DNA from: Heliopora coerulea
Lineage: Eukaryota; Cnidaria; Anthozoa; Scleralcyonacea; Helioporidae
Assembly: GCA_030142905.1 (NCBI GenBank)
Contig: JASJOG010000101.1
Span: forward strand, 528,501-592,500
DNA length: 64,000 nt
Reading direction: 5' to 3'
Each line of letters begins with the position of its first letter. The first letter of the stretch is position 1. The position numbers and the translations under genes were made by a program. The notes beneath the pieces are model-generated. The model saw only the letters and a list, made by a program, of their open reading frames with translations. It was not told the DNA's origin and ran no database searches. Positions 1 to 11,222 of this stretch are shown in pieces.

Positions 1-242
1 TTGACCTCTTATTCCTTCACTGAGTTCTTTTGCCATCTTTGGTCCAGCTACACAACAAGACTTTATATAAATTATGGCATGTGTTAAATAACTCAAAAAT
101 TAAAAGGAAGGCAAGTGGAAGCATTTACTGATAAAAATACGCATGTGTAAATCAATAAATGAATTTTTTTCCACATGAAACATGATTTAGCATACACTGA
201 GGGAAAAAAATATGACTGGACTCAGACTTTTGACCCCCACTG

Positions 243-719
243 TATGTTAACGTATTCTGTAATAATTGTTGCATATTTGAGTTCTATGATCAGTATGATT
301 TCTTCTGTATGATTTAACTATGAACAAGTTAATTCATACTGTCAAATATGTAATTCTGATAACTAACAGGCAGGCCATTACAATGATATTAATGCACCTT
401 TAAAAAAAGATTTGTTTCTGGATTTAAGTAACAAATTTATATGCTTATGTTAACGTATTCTGTAATCATTGTTGCATATTTGAGTTCTATGATCAGTATG
501 ATTTCTTCTGTATGATTTAACTATGAACAAGTTATTGCAACAAAACGTCAGTAAACATGTTTTAAAACTTTTCAACTTGCCTCTTTCACTATGGTGATAC
601 ACTTAAGAATTCTGAGCTGGGCTCTGATCTTTATATTATGATTACACTTTCCACCTGGAAAATCAATAGCTATGAACAGGTTAATTCATACTGTCAAATA
701 TGTAATTCTGGTAACTAAC
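243..719 (+). repeat. Local direct duplications (203-bp offset)
   Basis: Bases 243-331 recur almost exactly at 446-534, an offset of 203 bp. The tail of the first unit with its downstream flank (318-367) recurs a third time at 670-719. This looks like a degenerate local duplication or nested copies of a short element. I do not recognise a known family. Confidence 0.75.
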
Positions 720-1933
720 ATTGGAATTTCAATATTTACTTTCCTGAATAAAAACAGGTTTTTCATGATTTTACATTGTTTTCTGTTTGTTCCTATTCAT
801 TAATTTCACAAAAAAATAAATTATGTGTACATGACACAAACAATGTTTCTTAGTAAAAAAACCTGTAAAATAATTGGCTACTTGGTATTAATTTATTGTG
901 CCATAAAAAATAACAGTCTGTTTTAATCCATTCAAAAATTGGGGAATGAATGTTGTAAGAATGCAGAAATCTGCATTGGCTTCTTTTTATTATGACTAGT
1001 TTTCATAAAAGAACAGTCTGGGGGAAATAATAGTCATACTAGGGATATATAGTTTGCAAAGGGCATCAGGGTATTTTTCCCAGAAGGGCAAAGGTGCTTG
1101 TCTGGTCATAGATGTTTGTAGAAAAAAAAACTTGAAGCTCTTAGATTTTGGTCTAGCCTGCTCACAGGCTAGGAGAGGGGTAGCCAGCCACTGGATCAGG
1201 GCCTGTGGTAGGGACCCAAGGGTATTGGGCACCCTAGCCAAACTCTGGTCTTTACTCCCAATGTTTAAAGTATAGAATTAGCTGTGAATAACAAATTTTG
1301 GATATTATTCTGTTTGCATTCCCTCTCTTTTTTTCTTTTCTTTAAATCATAGGATGCATTATATTACAAAATACAATATTTGCAGTTTACATAATCAAAA
1401 GCCTGGTAGCTCAAGCAAAAAAAATATTACACACATCTTTGCTTTGGTTATATGAATTGTTATGACATTTTTGCCACCAGAGGCAACTGCATTTTCTGTG
1501 TGAAAGTTTTGTTGAAGTTCCACAAAACTGAGGAATTATTGTTATTCTGAAAATAGTAATCTTTGTTCAAAGGTTTGGGTTTCTATGGGAATACAAAAGC
1601 CTATCATGAGAGGTGCAGTGAGTTACTTTTTGATGCCTAAGTTATAAAAAATTGATTTTAAAAAAAGGGATGAAACAAAGAAACTAAGGAGATGACAGGG
1701 ATAGAATCACCATAAAGTTGATCATTGACTTTCTTGATGGAATACACCAAAAAAGACAAGTATTATATCTTACAGTCCTAACTTAGGTTGTTGACCAAAA
1801 ACAATTGAGTAAAGCAAGAAAACTGGTGGGGAAAAGCTTTAAAAACAATCAAAAAAGAGGAACAAAAGCAATGATTACTATGTCATAAAAAATTGAAACA
1901 GTTTGGTCAATGGTGTTCATGTGAATTTGGCTC

Positions 1934-2239
1934 TCATTGTACCACTTTTAGCCAGAAAACCTGATATTTAAATTTTGTACTTTTGAAATGTAGCTTTTGA
2001 AAATCTGATGAAATAATATCACGAAGAGTTTTGTTTTGATACCATGACCAGGGGATCTTGACGTACCGGAGTACTGTGTATACTTCCTGCAGGGGATTAT
2101 ACCCAGGGTAAAAAACACTGGTTATTTTGTGGTTATGCTGTGTCATTCGGTAAAATTCAGGACGAGAAAAGGTTGTACGCAGATATTTAAGGTAATATTC
2201 TTTGAATTTATCTGGTTTTTTACTGCTAGATACAGGCAA
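1934..2239 (-). other. Unassigned 101-codon open frame, possible orphan exon
   Basis: The minus strand carries an open frame rich in Tyr, Lys and Phe, with composition that looks more protein-like than the surrounding AT-rich DNA, ending in a TGA. It has no ATG near its 5' end. A plausible splice acceptor (tgcctgtatctag) sits just upstream of its coding-like part, so it could be a terminal exon, a retrocopy fragment or chance. I recognise no family. It lies head to head with the plus-strand gene at 2515, so upstream exons of such a gene would have to overlap that gene. Confidence 0.2.
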
Positions 2240-2514
2240 CTTGTTACTAAGTAGTAAAAATTACTAACTTCAATAAGCATTTTAAAGTTGTCTTCATTGA
2301 TGACAAACATGATGTTGCAAAACTTGTCTCAGTTCGTAAGACTAAGCCCCTCCTCGTGTTTCACTTGCTGTTTTCCGCACTAATATCTTCGTTTTATCCC
2401 AAATTTGTGTTTTTAAGTAAAAAAGAAAAGAAATTGCCCACGATCATTGTATTGTATTATTTTCTCAGATTTAGCACTTCCCATTCAAGCAAGGAAACGT
2501 CCATAATTTTCAAC

Positions 2515-5500
2515 ATGAGTGGCCCACCAGGCAATCCTTACCACCCTGAGGCAAGAGCACCCGATCCATCTGGTAATGCGTACCCACCTCCAATGAATTA
2601 TCCTATGGTAAGCACAGTGAGATACTTTGACACTTAGTTAATTTCTTCTGGAAATAATGAAGAACTAGCAATGGGAATGAGGATATCAAACCTTCAAAAG
2701 TTAACTGAAAGTAACTGCCTTTTGAAAAGTGACAATATTTGTTATTTATGGTCTCCAATGCCATGAGTTTTTGTTACAATTGTTATGATTTATGGAATAC
2801 TTGAGGGTTCCCCAAACTTAAGGTAATGACCCTAAGTATGGTTGCCAGGACACAATTTTGTGTACAAACTGAATAATGATTGAGCTGAGCCATATAATGA
2901 CAGCTTATGAGATCAATTCATACTGTCAAGGTGTCAATGATGTGATTGCCTTGCTGTTGCACACAAACCTGCAATTGATTCAATAGAGTGGAACAACTTT
3001 GATAGAGTTAGGAATATGTTCTTCACAATACAACTGTTAAGATTTTAGAGTAAGGTACTAGTCGCATTTTCCTGATAGTACAATGTCTTTCTTTTCCTAC
3101 TTACAGCCCAATAGTGCATATCCTCCTCCTAATCAACCTGGCTTCAGACCACCTGGAACTGTTCCCGTAAGTTTTAGGTTGAACTTTTTTACAACTTGAG
3201 GTTAATAAGTTGATTTTTAATAACTTTTTTATTCATCTTAGCCTAATTATGGTACACCTGGTGCCATTCCTCCACAAGGAATACCACCTCCACCTTATGT
3301 AAGTATCAAAGTTTTCCTAACAATTTTTGCTTGTGAATGTATTATGTGGTGGTAGTGGTACTGATTCTTCCTCCTCCTTGCTTTTTCCTTTACACTCTTT
3401 TCCACACCTTATCTTCATTAATTTCCCCTCCACACTCACTCACCTTGCCAAACCATCTCTGATATAGTATCTTTTTCCTTGCACATTCCTCCCTGTTATC
3501 TCCTCCTTATTAGCAGTAAATCTTCTGGACTCTTTCCTCACACTCCTTTTCCCCATCCTATCTTCCTTATCCTCTTCCTTGCCCTGTTCTTTCCCCACTC
3601 TCCCATACACTGCCCCCTGTGCCCTTCTTTATATCATCCTCAATTTCTGTCTTGCACAAACCCCAATGCTTCCTGTAGCTTGGTATCCTCTCTGCGACAT
3701 AACAGAATTGAGACTTGATATATCAGTGCTTAACTTTAAATTAACCTGAATATTGGCTCTTTGCATTACCTTGCCTTTTGCTGGCTTGTTTGGCATGGGA
3801 GTAAAAAGGAAGTCTATGACCACACCATAGTTAAGTAGATGGCAGACCAGGTTAACTTTGACCATGTGATAAGCACAAAGAACTGCTCACTGTAATGACT
3901 AATTATAGTATCCCTATATTCAGTGTTATACTTGAACATACATTTTAGTTATTTAATTTTTCTTTGGTTTACTGTTGTGAAAAAATTGCATGCTATGACA
4001 ATACCATTATGTATTGTCATGCCAATCAGCGACATAGTTTATGGGGGATACCCTTGTTGTGACAGCCTGAAAATTTGTATAAGAAAACCAAAAATTCAAG
4101 GAGAAATAAATAGTTGGAGCATTAACTTTTGGGCAAAGTTTGGTTTGCTAAGGTAGGTCAAAATCTCTTCCTGGTTGCTGGGTTATATTTAATTTATGTA
4201 ATAAGGCTGAGGAAGTAGGCTACACTATAGATGGCTTGAATGTGTGTCAAATTAAATTCAGGCAATTTTTGAAAGGACTTAATATTTGGGCTAATTAAGC
4301 TGGACACCCCCCCCCAAATCTAAATGGTTTTACTACACTCTTGATTGCAATAAAACTGTCAGTTATCTTACTTTCCTCTCGAGATTCTTCCCTCTGCACT
4401 TGCCCATCCTCTTTCCAGCCTACTATCTCTTCAGCACTTCCTCCTCCCCACTTTCCTGTCCACAATCTCTTTTCCTCACTTTATCCTAATCATCAATTCC
4501 ACCCACTCTGTACACTCTTCATTCCACATTCTTTCCTTGACATATTCCTCAATTCACACTTTCTACCCAGTCCTTCTCACACTCTTCCTCCACATTCCTC
4601 TTATGTGGCTGTATTGATGAATATTCTTACAGCTAAAACATTATGCCATGACGTGAATTTGTATTTATCATATAGAGTGCTGGACCTCCATCTGGTGTTG
4701 GTGGTCCTCCAGGGGGTGCATACCCCCCTCCTACTGGTGTACCCTATGGTGCTCCTCCAGCTGGCTTTGCAGGGGGGTACCCTGGTGGCAATTTTGGCTA
4801 TCCACCTCCTCATCAACCTGGTTTTATCCATGTAAGTTTGCCTAGAAATTTGTTGAACAAATTGTTGAAATAGGCGTTCAAAAACGTTGTAAGAGTAAAA
4901 CTGTCCTTCATTAGCCAGGGTAAAATAGCATGAAGTCTCCCAAGGACAGGAGAAAGCTGACAAAACATGACCTGGATGTCCTGCACAGCGTAGCCTTACG
5001 ATAAATTTTTCTTTCAAAACAAAGGAACAAATAATTTTTCCCTAGAATATCGTTTGCACCGTTCCAGAGAAGTATTCAAGAGCATTCCTTTGTTCTCTCT
5101 ATGACACTTAGAACGGTTGGCTTTGAATCATCCGCACGCTAAGATGGCTTGGAATTGTTTGAGAGAAAGAAAAAGAAGATCCTGAGTTTATTAGGCGTTT
5201 CGTCAAATTTAAGATAGTTTGTTTACTGGCGTCGTTGTCTTATATTTTTTCAAACACACAGTTCATTTAGATCACATCGTTCGTTCGTTACTTGTTTTTT
5301 TTTTTTTTTTTTTTTTTTGTTCTGTTTTTTTTTCTGTAGTCAACTGGAAACGACAGTGATGACAGCCAACCAGGTGACCCAGGTTTGGTGAATGTTCTGT
5401 TTTTACGTTACGTAGTCCCAAGAGATGAAGCGCGTTGGTCCACGCAAGTTTAAGCATGCGCACATAGCACTTGTAAATTATTAATAAATGTTGTCAGTAA

Positions 5501-8216
5501 ATGAATGAAATGATCATTCACTAATTACATCTCCATGCAAAGTTTCAATAATAGACTGAGTCTTTTTATAGTCGTGTATGGGCGTCTGCAGGGTTCTTTC
5601 TAGGGGGGGGGCAAGCCGGATAGCCATGGTATGCAGTGAGCTTATGACCTTGTGACGTAATGCTGGCTCAGGTTTGAAATTGTAAGACTTCCGCACCGTT
5701 AACACTGTGAAAATCACCAGTGCCATGCCCAAAAATAGCGGCACCCGCGCCAAAATTTTAGCCGTGCCGTACCCAAAATGTTAATAGTGTAAAGGGGGTT
5801 TTTGACATATTTATTATGAGATAAAGCATGAATAAAGCTTTAGAAAAGAAGTCCAAAACTCATAATGGTAAATAAGTCTCATTCGTATAACCAGCAATTG
5901 CCACTTCATGTATAATTTTATGTAATCACTGCTTAGTTACCAAGAAATATTCCTTGTTTCGCATTCCTAGGGGGGACAAGTGCCTTCCCTTGCCCACCCC
6001 TGCGGACGCCCATGTTTCAGTAGGATGTTCCGAAGATAGCACAGTAGTAGTCTAGTAGGTGAACCAGAGTGAAAAGTGCGGCGAGAATTTATCAAGACTC
6101 GAAAGATCCATATGCTAAACAAACTTTTACAAATTGCAAGCGAAATACTTAAGTATGTATGTGGCCTGAGGTTAGTGTGGCAAGTAGATTGGGTATTGAT
6201 ATGACGAACAAGCATAATTACTTTAAATAAGGGCTGTTAAATTCCTGGAGCTTTTTGGGGTTTTTTTTCCCTGTTTTTTAAAAAGAAAGGCTCAGCCTGT
6301 CATGACAGGCTTGGCGGATGGGTATGAGTATTCTTTCTCCCATTGGACAGTTTTCACTTGTGCTGTGTTTTGTGTGGTTTTCAACGACTAGGTTTGCGAT
6401 CAAAGGGGAGCACAAAGAGAATTAAATGTACGTTTTTAAACCACGCCGATACCAAGGTGGTGCTGTACACCATTGATGAGAAAGGGAAAATGCACAAAGT
6501 TGCCAAGATGAAAGACGGCAAGAAAGAAGTGATCGATACATTCGAAGGAAATATCTTCCTTGCACGGAGTAAGAAAAGGAAGCTGAGAGGTCGTTCGTTG
6601 GTTATCAATAATAATATTCTGTACGCCGTAACTGCTGAAGATGGTGACAATGACCGAGTGAAAGCTGAAATACTTAGAGGACCAGGTATGACTTCGATTA
6701 TGAGCATAATTCAGCGTAAATGTAGCGAAGGTAGCGTACTGAGAGCGAACGACCGGAAATTTGGGAGATGTCAAGCTCAAACCTGGAGAAGAGCTAGGTA
6801 TTTGTGGGTGAAATGTGGAGTTGGGGTAGAACTAGTGTAACACTAGACCGTAAAAACATGAAGAACAATTATTTTAAATTTTCGTTAACTATAAGTCTTG
6901 TAAAGGATGATTAGCTATTGTGCTTATAAAGGTGATTAAATAACATTAGGAGAATCAGGATATTCGCAAATGATTCGGTTATTAGGTCCGAATACTTCGA
7001 TTTCCTTCGGCACAAACACTGAACTAATCAAGGATCTACGTCCTTGAGATAGATGAACGATCGTCAAGCTCTATACTCAGAAAAACGATTTCTGAGCCCC
7101 AGACGGGGATCGAACCCGCAACATTCCGATGACCGATGAGACGATCTAACCATTGAGCTACCAAGACTCAGATGGTGAGCTAAGGTACAAGTTCGACATA
7201 TATGTGCGACCTAAGCGGAAACCACTAATAATGATTCGATCCCCGTCTGGGGCTCAGAAATCCTTGTTCTGAGTGTAGAGCTTGACGATCGTTCATCTAT
7301 CTCAAGATATATCTAAGCTCTCACACTTCTAAAACATAAACTGATCTACGTCCTTCTTACTGGTGTTGAAAAAGATGAGTTGGTGTTAGCTGGTGGGGTT
7401 ATCAAAGATTCCTTGCTCCCTGCTCTATCGACACTGGTCCCGCTGGAGATGGATTATTTACTGCGCTGCACCTTGAACCGACGACCCCATTAATCTTGGT
7501 ATCTCGTACCTACGAAGTTCTCCCTTACGTTTAGTTAGTTTTCCTTTCATAATTTTGTGCATGCAGATTGTCCTGAAGACCTTCAATCAGAGAAGAACAG
7601 TATCGACAATGTCGCGGTGAAGGTGAAGTTCATCAACCGTTCAAAGAAAACTGCGCAACTCGTTTGGATAAACCACCGTGGTAAACGTGAAAAGCAAAAG
7701 GCCATTGCACCAGGAAAATGCTATACAACCACGTCATATGAGTGTCATTATTGGATTGCACATGATGTTCAAAACCCAGACGATGAATTGTATTTGAATT
7801 ACGCCTTCTTTTATTCGCCGTGGAAAACCAAGAAGAAGAAGGAACGAGTGCTCATTACCCAAAGTAAGTGTCAATCAACCGGGTTCGTGTCGTTTCGTGT
7901 TGTGTCGTATCGTCTTCGGTTTTATTGCTTTGCGAAGCGCTGCCTAGAATTGGTTGTGATGTGCAGTAGGCTATAAAGAGCCTTGCTGCAAGTTGCCAAC
8001 TGTGCTGTGCTACACTATACTTCGTTGAGCTTTGCCGTGTCGTGCCGTATTGTACCTTACCGTTCCCTGCACTACCGTAGCGTGCCGTGCCGTACCGTGT
8101 TCTCTTCTCGATTTAATGTACCTCTGCTTGAAAAAAAAATAAACAAACGCGAACCGTTTTTGTTTAATTTAGGCAAACCTTGGAGGGATTCGTCGAGCAG
8201 CAGCAGTAGCGACTAG
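2515..8216 (+). CDS. Pro/Gly/Tyr-rich protein with two tandem VHL-beta-like domains
   Basis: Exons: 2515-2607, 3107-3166, 3242-3298, 4676-4831, 5340-5382, 6392-6685, 7567-7863, 8173-8216; all GT-AG, phases close, 347 residues. Residues 1-122 are a Pro/Gly/Tyr-rich tail from four phase-0 exons, with a PPPY motif at 67-70. Residues ~145-195 form a degenerate VHL-beta-like repeat. Residues ~250-301 align without gaps to human pVHL 70-121: NRS 258-260 matches NRS 78-80, and W268, S291, H295 and W297 match hydroxyproline-pocket residues W88, S111, H115 and W117, while Tyr98 is Gln278. The C-terminus is Lys-rich, then Ser-rich (S7-D). The elongin-C-binding alpha domain of pVHL is absent. Known: the pVHL beta domain binds hydroxylated HIF-alpha. 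Inferred: a prolyl-hydroxyl reader or scaffold that may recruit WW-domain partners. The exon 5 donor (gtttgg) is weak, so that boundary is the least certain. Confidence 0.82.
5578..6013. mobile_element. TIR element in intron 5 of the VHL-like gene
   Basis: The left end ATGGGCGTCTGCAGGG is mirrored at the right end, which reads ATGGGCGTCCGCAGGG on the other strand, one mismatch in 16. The element is about 436 bp and has no coding capacity that I recognise. G-runs and C-runs lie just inside both ends. I could not define a target-site duplication. Confidence 0.6.
7043..7169 (-). mobile_element. tRNA-derived SINE-like element (A and B boxes intact)
   Basis: Read on the minus strand, 7169-7094 resembles a tRNA. 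An A box (TAGCTCAATGG, complement of 7150-7160) and a B box (GGTTCGATCCC, complement of 7106-7116) match RNA polymerase III promoter consensus, and acceptor- and T-stem-like pairings can be drawn. The D stem has a mismatch and no clean anticodon loop with U33 forms, so this is probably not a functional tRNA gene. The sequence continues past the tRNA-like part (7093 to 7043) as in a SINE body. It lies in intron 6 of the VHL-like gene, antisense to it. Confidence 0.65.
7233..7306 (+). repeat. Second, inverted SINE fragment
   Basis: Bases 7233-7306 are the near reverse complement of 7043-7113: T-arm region, then 'ctcagaaat', then 'agcttgacgatcgttcatct'. Together the two arms make an inverted repeat separated by about 120 bp. 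The intron 6 transcript could fold into a roughly 70-bp hairpin. Confidence 0.75.
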
Positions 8217-8756
8217 ATCAAACGGCAGAAGTCGACTACAAACTGCCCAAGAAATAGGAATCAATTATTTTAGGCATTAGTGTAATGCTCCTCACCGCTT
8301 TAAACTTGTAAAATCTATATAACTGTAATTACTAATACCTCTTGATTAATATAATGGCATTGAGGGCTGCTGGTTAATTTAAACCTGGAAACTGGTCATT
8401 CGCAGCTGCTGTGAACCCATAGCGACCACGTGAGAAGTTGCCTGGCAAGCGGCTGCTCACGTTATTTCGGTTGGTCACGTGGGTATTTATACATGATTTT
8501 GGTCCCCAGCCCGTTTGGTTTATTCTGACAGGCTGGAATCCAACAAGCTGCCGTATAAACTTGTCCATTACTGCAGAAGAAGCTCTATATTATAAGGTTT
8601 ATCAGACTAAGAGAGTGAGCAGCGACACCAGGTGGGAGAATCAAGGGCTGTTGCCTCTTCTCCCAAACATCGTGAGAGTCATTTTTGTTTTGGGGACGTC
8701 CGTTAAAGTTTTAATGCTACAAGTCGATCGGGTCGGGTCGAATCGAGTCGAACTAA

Positions 8757-9296
8757 GATCCCGTCCGCACGTATCCGGCGAATTCGGTCACCAAAAACGG
8801 TACTTTTCAAAAACGCTTCCTAGAGTGGAAAGTTTTGAAAACACCATTTACCTTTGCTCGTGTGGACGGGTGAAAACGGAACTTTTAAAAAACGCCTACG
8901 TCATGGTATGGTATCCCGCTTCAGATTTAAGATGGCGGACGGAACGTATCACTTTTGTGTCGCTTTTGCTTGGGCTTTTTTCAAGTCTGATGGCGTTCAT
9001 TGAACTCAACGTAGCTTTGCGGAAAATTCAGGCTGAGTGCGTGAGTAGGAGGCTTAACATCAGGTTACTTTGTCTCCCGATCTCGACCGCCAATCTGAAA
9101 CGTCTTGACCCGGGAGGAAGACAAACAATACCTTGAAGATTTTGGATCAGACCAGGACATACAAGCGCTTGGTGGGATAACTTTTGTTTGCTTATTCGTG
9201 TGGACGGGCGAAAACGATCCGAAAACGCTATCGCGTGGATAGAAATATTTTTGAAAACGGAGGAAAAAAATTACATTCGAACATTTGGACAGGGCC
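8757..9296. mobile_element. TIR element flanked by TAA, PIF/Harbinger-like
   Basis: A 540-bp segment is bounded by direct TAA (8754-8756 and 9297-9299). Its ends, GATCCCGTCCGCACG and (other strand) GGCCCTGTCCAAATG, are imperfect inverted repeats. 'Gtgtggacgg(g)cgaaaacg'-type words recur inside. TWA target duplications are typical of PIF/Harbinger elements; assignment rests on that and on end structure only. No transposase is visible. Confidence 0.55.
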
Positions 9297-10160
9297 TAAG
9301 ATAAGTCGCGTCAATTCGATTACTTCCTTCTAGCGTGAGCGTGAAATCAAAACGTTGCTGTCTGTTGTGTCTGTTCAGAAGCATTTCACCTCCGGGGTAA
9401 GGGCTCGTCACCTTATGAGGGTTTAAAACACAAGATTTTTTGATGTACCTTACCTCACTGAAAGTAGATTGAAAATTGGATAAAGATGACCCTTTTAGTA
9501 CACTTCTTATTAATTAGGGTTAAGTCTGAGGTTAGGATTAGACTTGGTTCTTGCCCCAACTCTAATCCTGACCCTAATCCTAACCCCTAATCCTCCTCAG
9601 CGATACCTTCTAGCCACGACCATTATTATTATACGGCTGAGTTCGTGTTTTGGCCGCTTGAAAATTACGAATGCTGATTGGTTGCTGAAGTGTCCGAAAT
9701 GGTACGATATTAGACCGGCCCATAACGATTTTTATTCCGGCCTGGTATGTTTTGGCGGGAAAGTCTTCAGGGAGATTTTAATGAAATTTGAGGAAAATTA
9801 AATATCTACAATGAGAAACTACCATTGATAAAATGTGCTGGAACACTGTTACTGCTTTTCTTCCAATCTAATTGTATAAAAGTACAATAAATGAGTGTTT
9901 TAACTGGTGGAAACAAGAAGCGGGACGAACAAGTGACGAGGTAAGGTAAACAGCAACATCCGACGACGAAAACCAAGATAAAAATGGCAAAGAAAACTAA
10001 CCAAAAGCCATATAATAAATTACTTATTAACCTCGTTTGTTCGGTTCATACTGGAAAGTGTTTGCCGTCACTTTTTTTTTCGCCCAGAGCTCGCTTCTTC
10101 GTCGCTCGGTCTGTACGAAAACCTCGGGCAACCACGAACTCGATTAGCAAGTAATATTTA

Positions 10161-10907
10161 GACCCCGTTCACACGATACCGGTACGAAATGAAACCGTAA
10201 CACAATCATTCTGGTTAGGCCTTGCGTTCACACGGTACCGGTATGAAAAAAAACATGAAACCGTAATGCTAACCGTAATGATTTGAAACCGTAATGAAAC
10301 TGTACCTCTACCGGCATCGTGTGAACGCCTTACCGTAATAATTTCATCACGGTTTCACGAAACTTTTTTCCCCGCCAAAACTTACAGGTTAAATGAAACG
10401 AGAAAGCGGGAATTTACAAACAAAAAAATAAAAATGAAGTTAACAAAGCTAATAGGTGGTTCTACTGGTGATTCTTTTGTGTTTGTGCAGTGCGTTACAT
10501 TTTAATTTATCTTTATTACAAAAACGTCTGACGGACTACACAAAGAAACGGCGATTTTTAATATTTTTATTGCAACTTGGTACAAACAAAAACAGAAAAA
10601 AAGAAAGAGACGACGACGGCGATTTTGGACACGACCAAGACACTTCCTCATCGGTCCAAGCAAAGTTTCGGACCGATTCGTCTGATATTTTTTGTTTTTT
10701 CGTCGGAGGTGTGTTGGCATACTGATTAAAATGCAAGTGCCTGCGAACAACGCGGTCAGCAATAATTTAAAATCTTGTAATCGTAACGGCATCGTGTGAA
10801 CGGAACAGCAAAACGGCATGAAATTATATCGGTATCGTGTGAACAGGTTCGTACCGTGATATTTTGATACCGGTGCAGTTTCGTACCGGTATCATGTGAA
10901 CGGGGTC
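10161..10907. mobile_element. TIR element flanked by TTA, PIF/Harbinger-like
   Basis: This 747-bp element starts GACCCCGTTCACACGATACC, and its right end reads the same on the other strand with one change (ACATGATACC). The inverted ends match for about 29 bp. TTA flanks both sides (10158-10160, 10908-10910), the TWA duplication expected of PIF/Harbinger. Degenerate copies of the terminal word (ttcacacggtaccggta, catcgtgtgaac) recur inside, so it may be nested or composite. No transposase is visible. Confidence 0.75.
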
Positions 10908-10916
10908 TTAAAAACC

Positions 10917-11222
10917 GAGCAGGAGTGCTTTATCGGGATTTAAAACACGAGGCGATAGCCGAGTGTTTTAGATCCCGATAAAGCGCGAACTGCGAGTTTT
11001 TTAAATGACTTATGAAATGAACCTCGTAATGCGCTAAGAAAGAAGAAAATTTGGAAGGAAGCTTAGAAGTTTGCGAAGAAAGTTTGGGAGTTTATGTTTT
11101 CTAAACGGAAAAAATTAACTTCTTCACATATAAAGTCACATGTGTCTTTATCACTCACAAAGACTCGACACAGCTATGATTTTTCTTTGTATTTTCCTCA
11201 TGAATTCTTAATGAGTTTTATA
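10917..11222 (+). repeat. Dispersed repeat with hairpin head, copy 1
   Basis: Begins 'gagcaggagtgctttatcgg'. The first ~60 bases can fold: gctttatcggga near 10928 pairs with tcccgataaagc near 10976. The following ~230 bases (through 'gttttctaaacgg' and 'tttctttgtattttc') match a second copy at 38698-38957, showing the two are one interspersed family. Confidence 0.7.

Larger units (their letters stand above)
1..2514. other. Upstream non-coding region of the VHL-like gene
   Basis: This AT-rich stretch holds no gene I can recognise. It contains partial direct duplications near its left edge and one unassigned minus-strand reading frame (1934-2239), both listed separately. No ATG lies in frame between the upstream stop and position 2515, so the end of this region is probably the promoter and 5' leader of the gene starting at 2515. 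I see no clear TATA box next to it. Confidence 0.5.

Noticed and set aside
7094..7169. A functional tRNA gene on the minus strand.
   Set aside because: A and B boxes are fine, but the D stem is mismatched, no proper anticodon loop forms, and a partial inverted copy with the same non-tRNA extension lies nearby, so a SINE is the better reading.
8438..9136. A 232-codon plus-strand frame.
   Set aside because: It runs across the left end of the TIR element at 8757 and encodes nothing recognisable.
9537..9600. Telomere-like CCCTAA words ('accctaatcctaacccctaa').
   Set aside because: Too few and too degenerate for a telomeric tract; similar words appear near 49740 and 59690, so this is dispersed repeat sequence.
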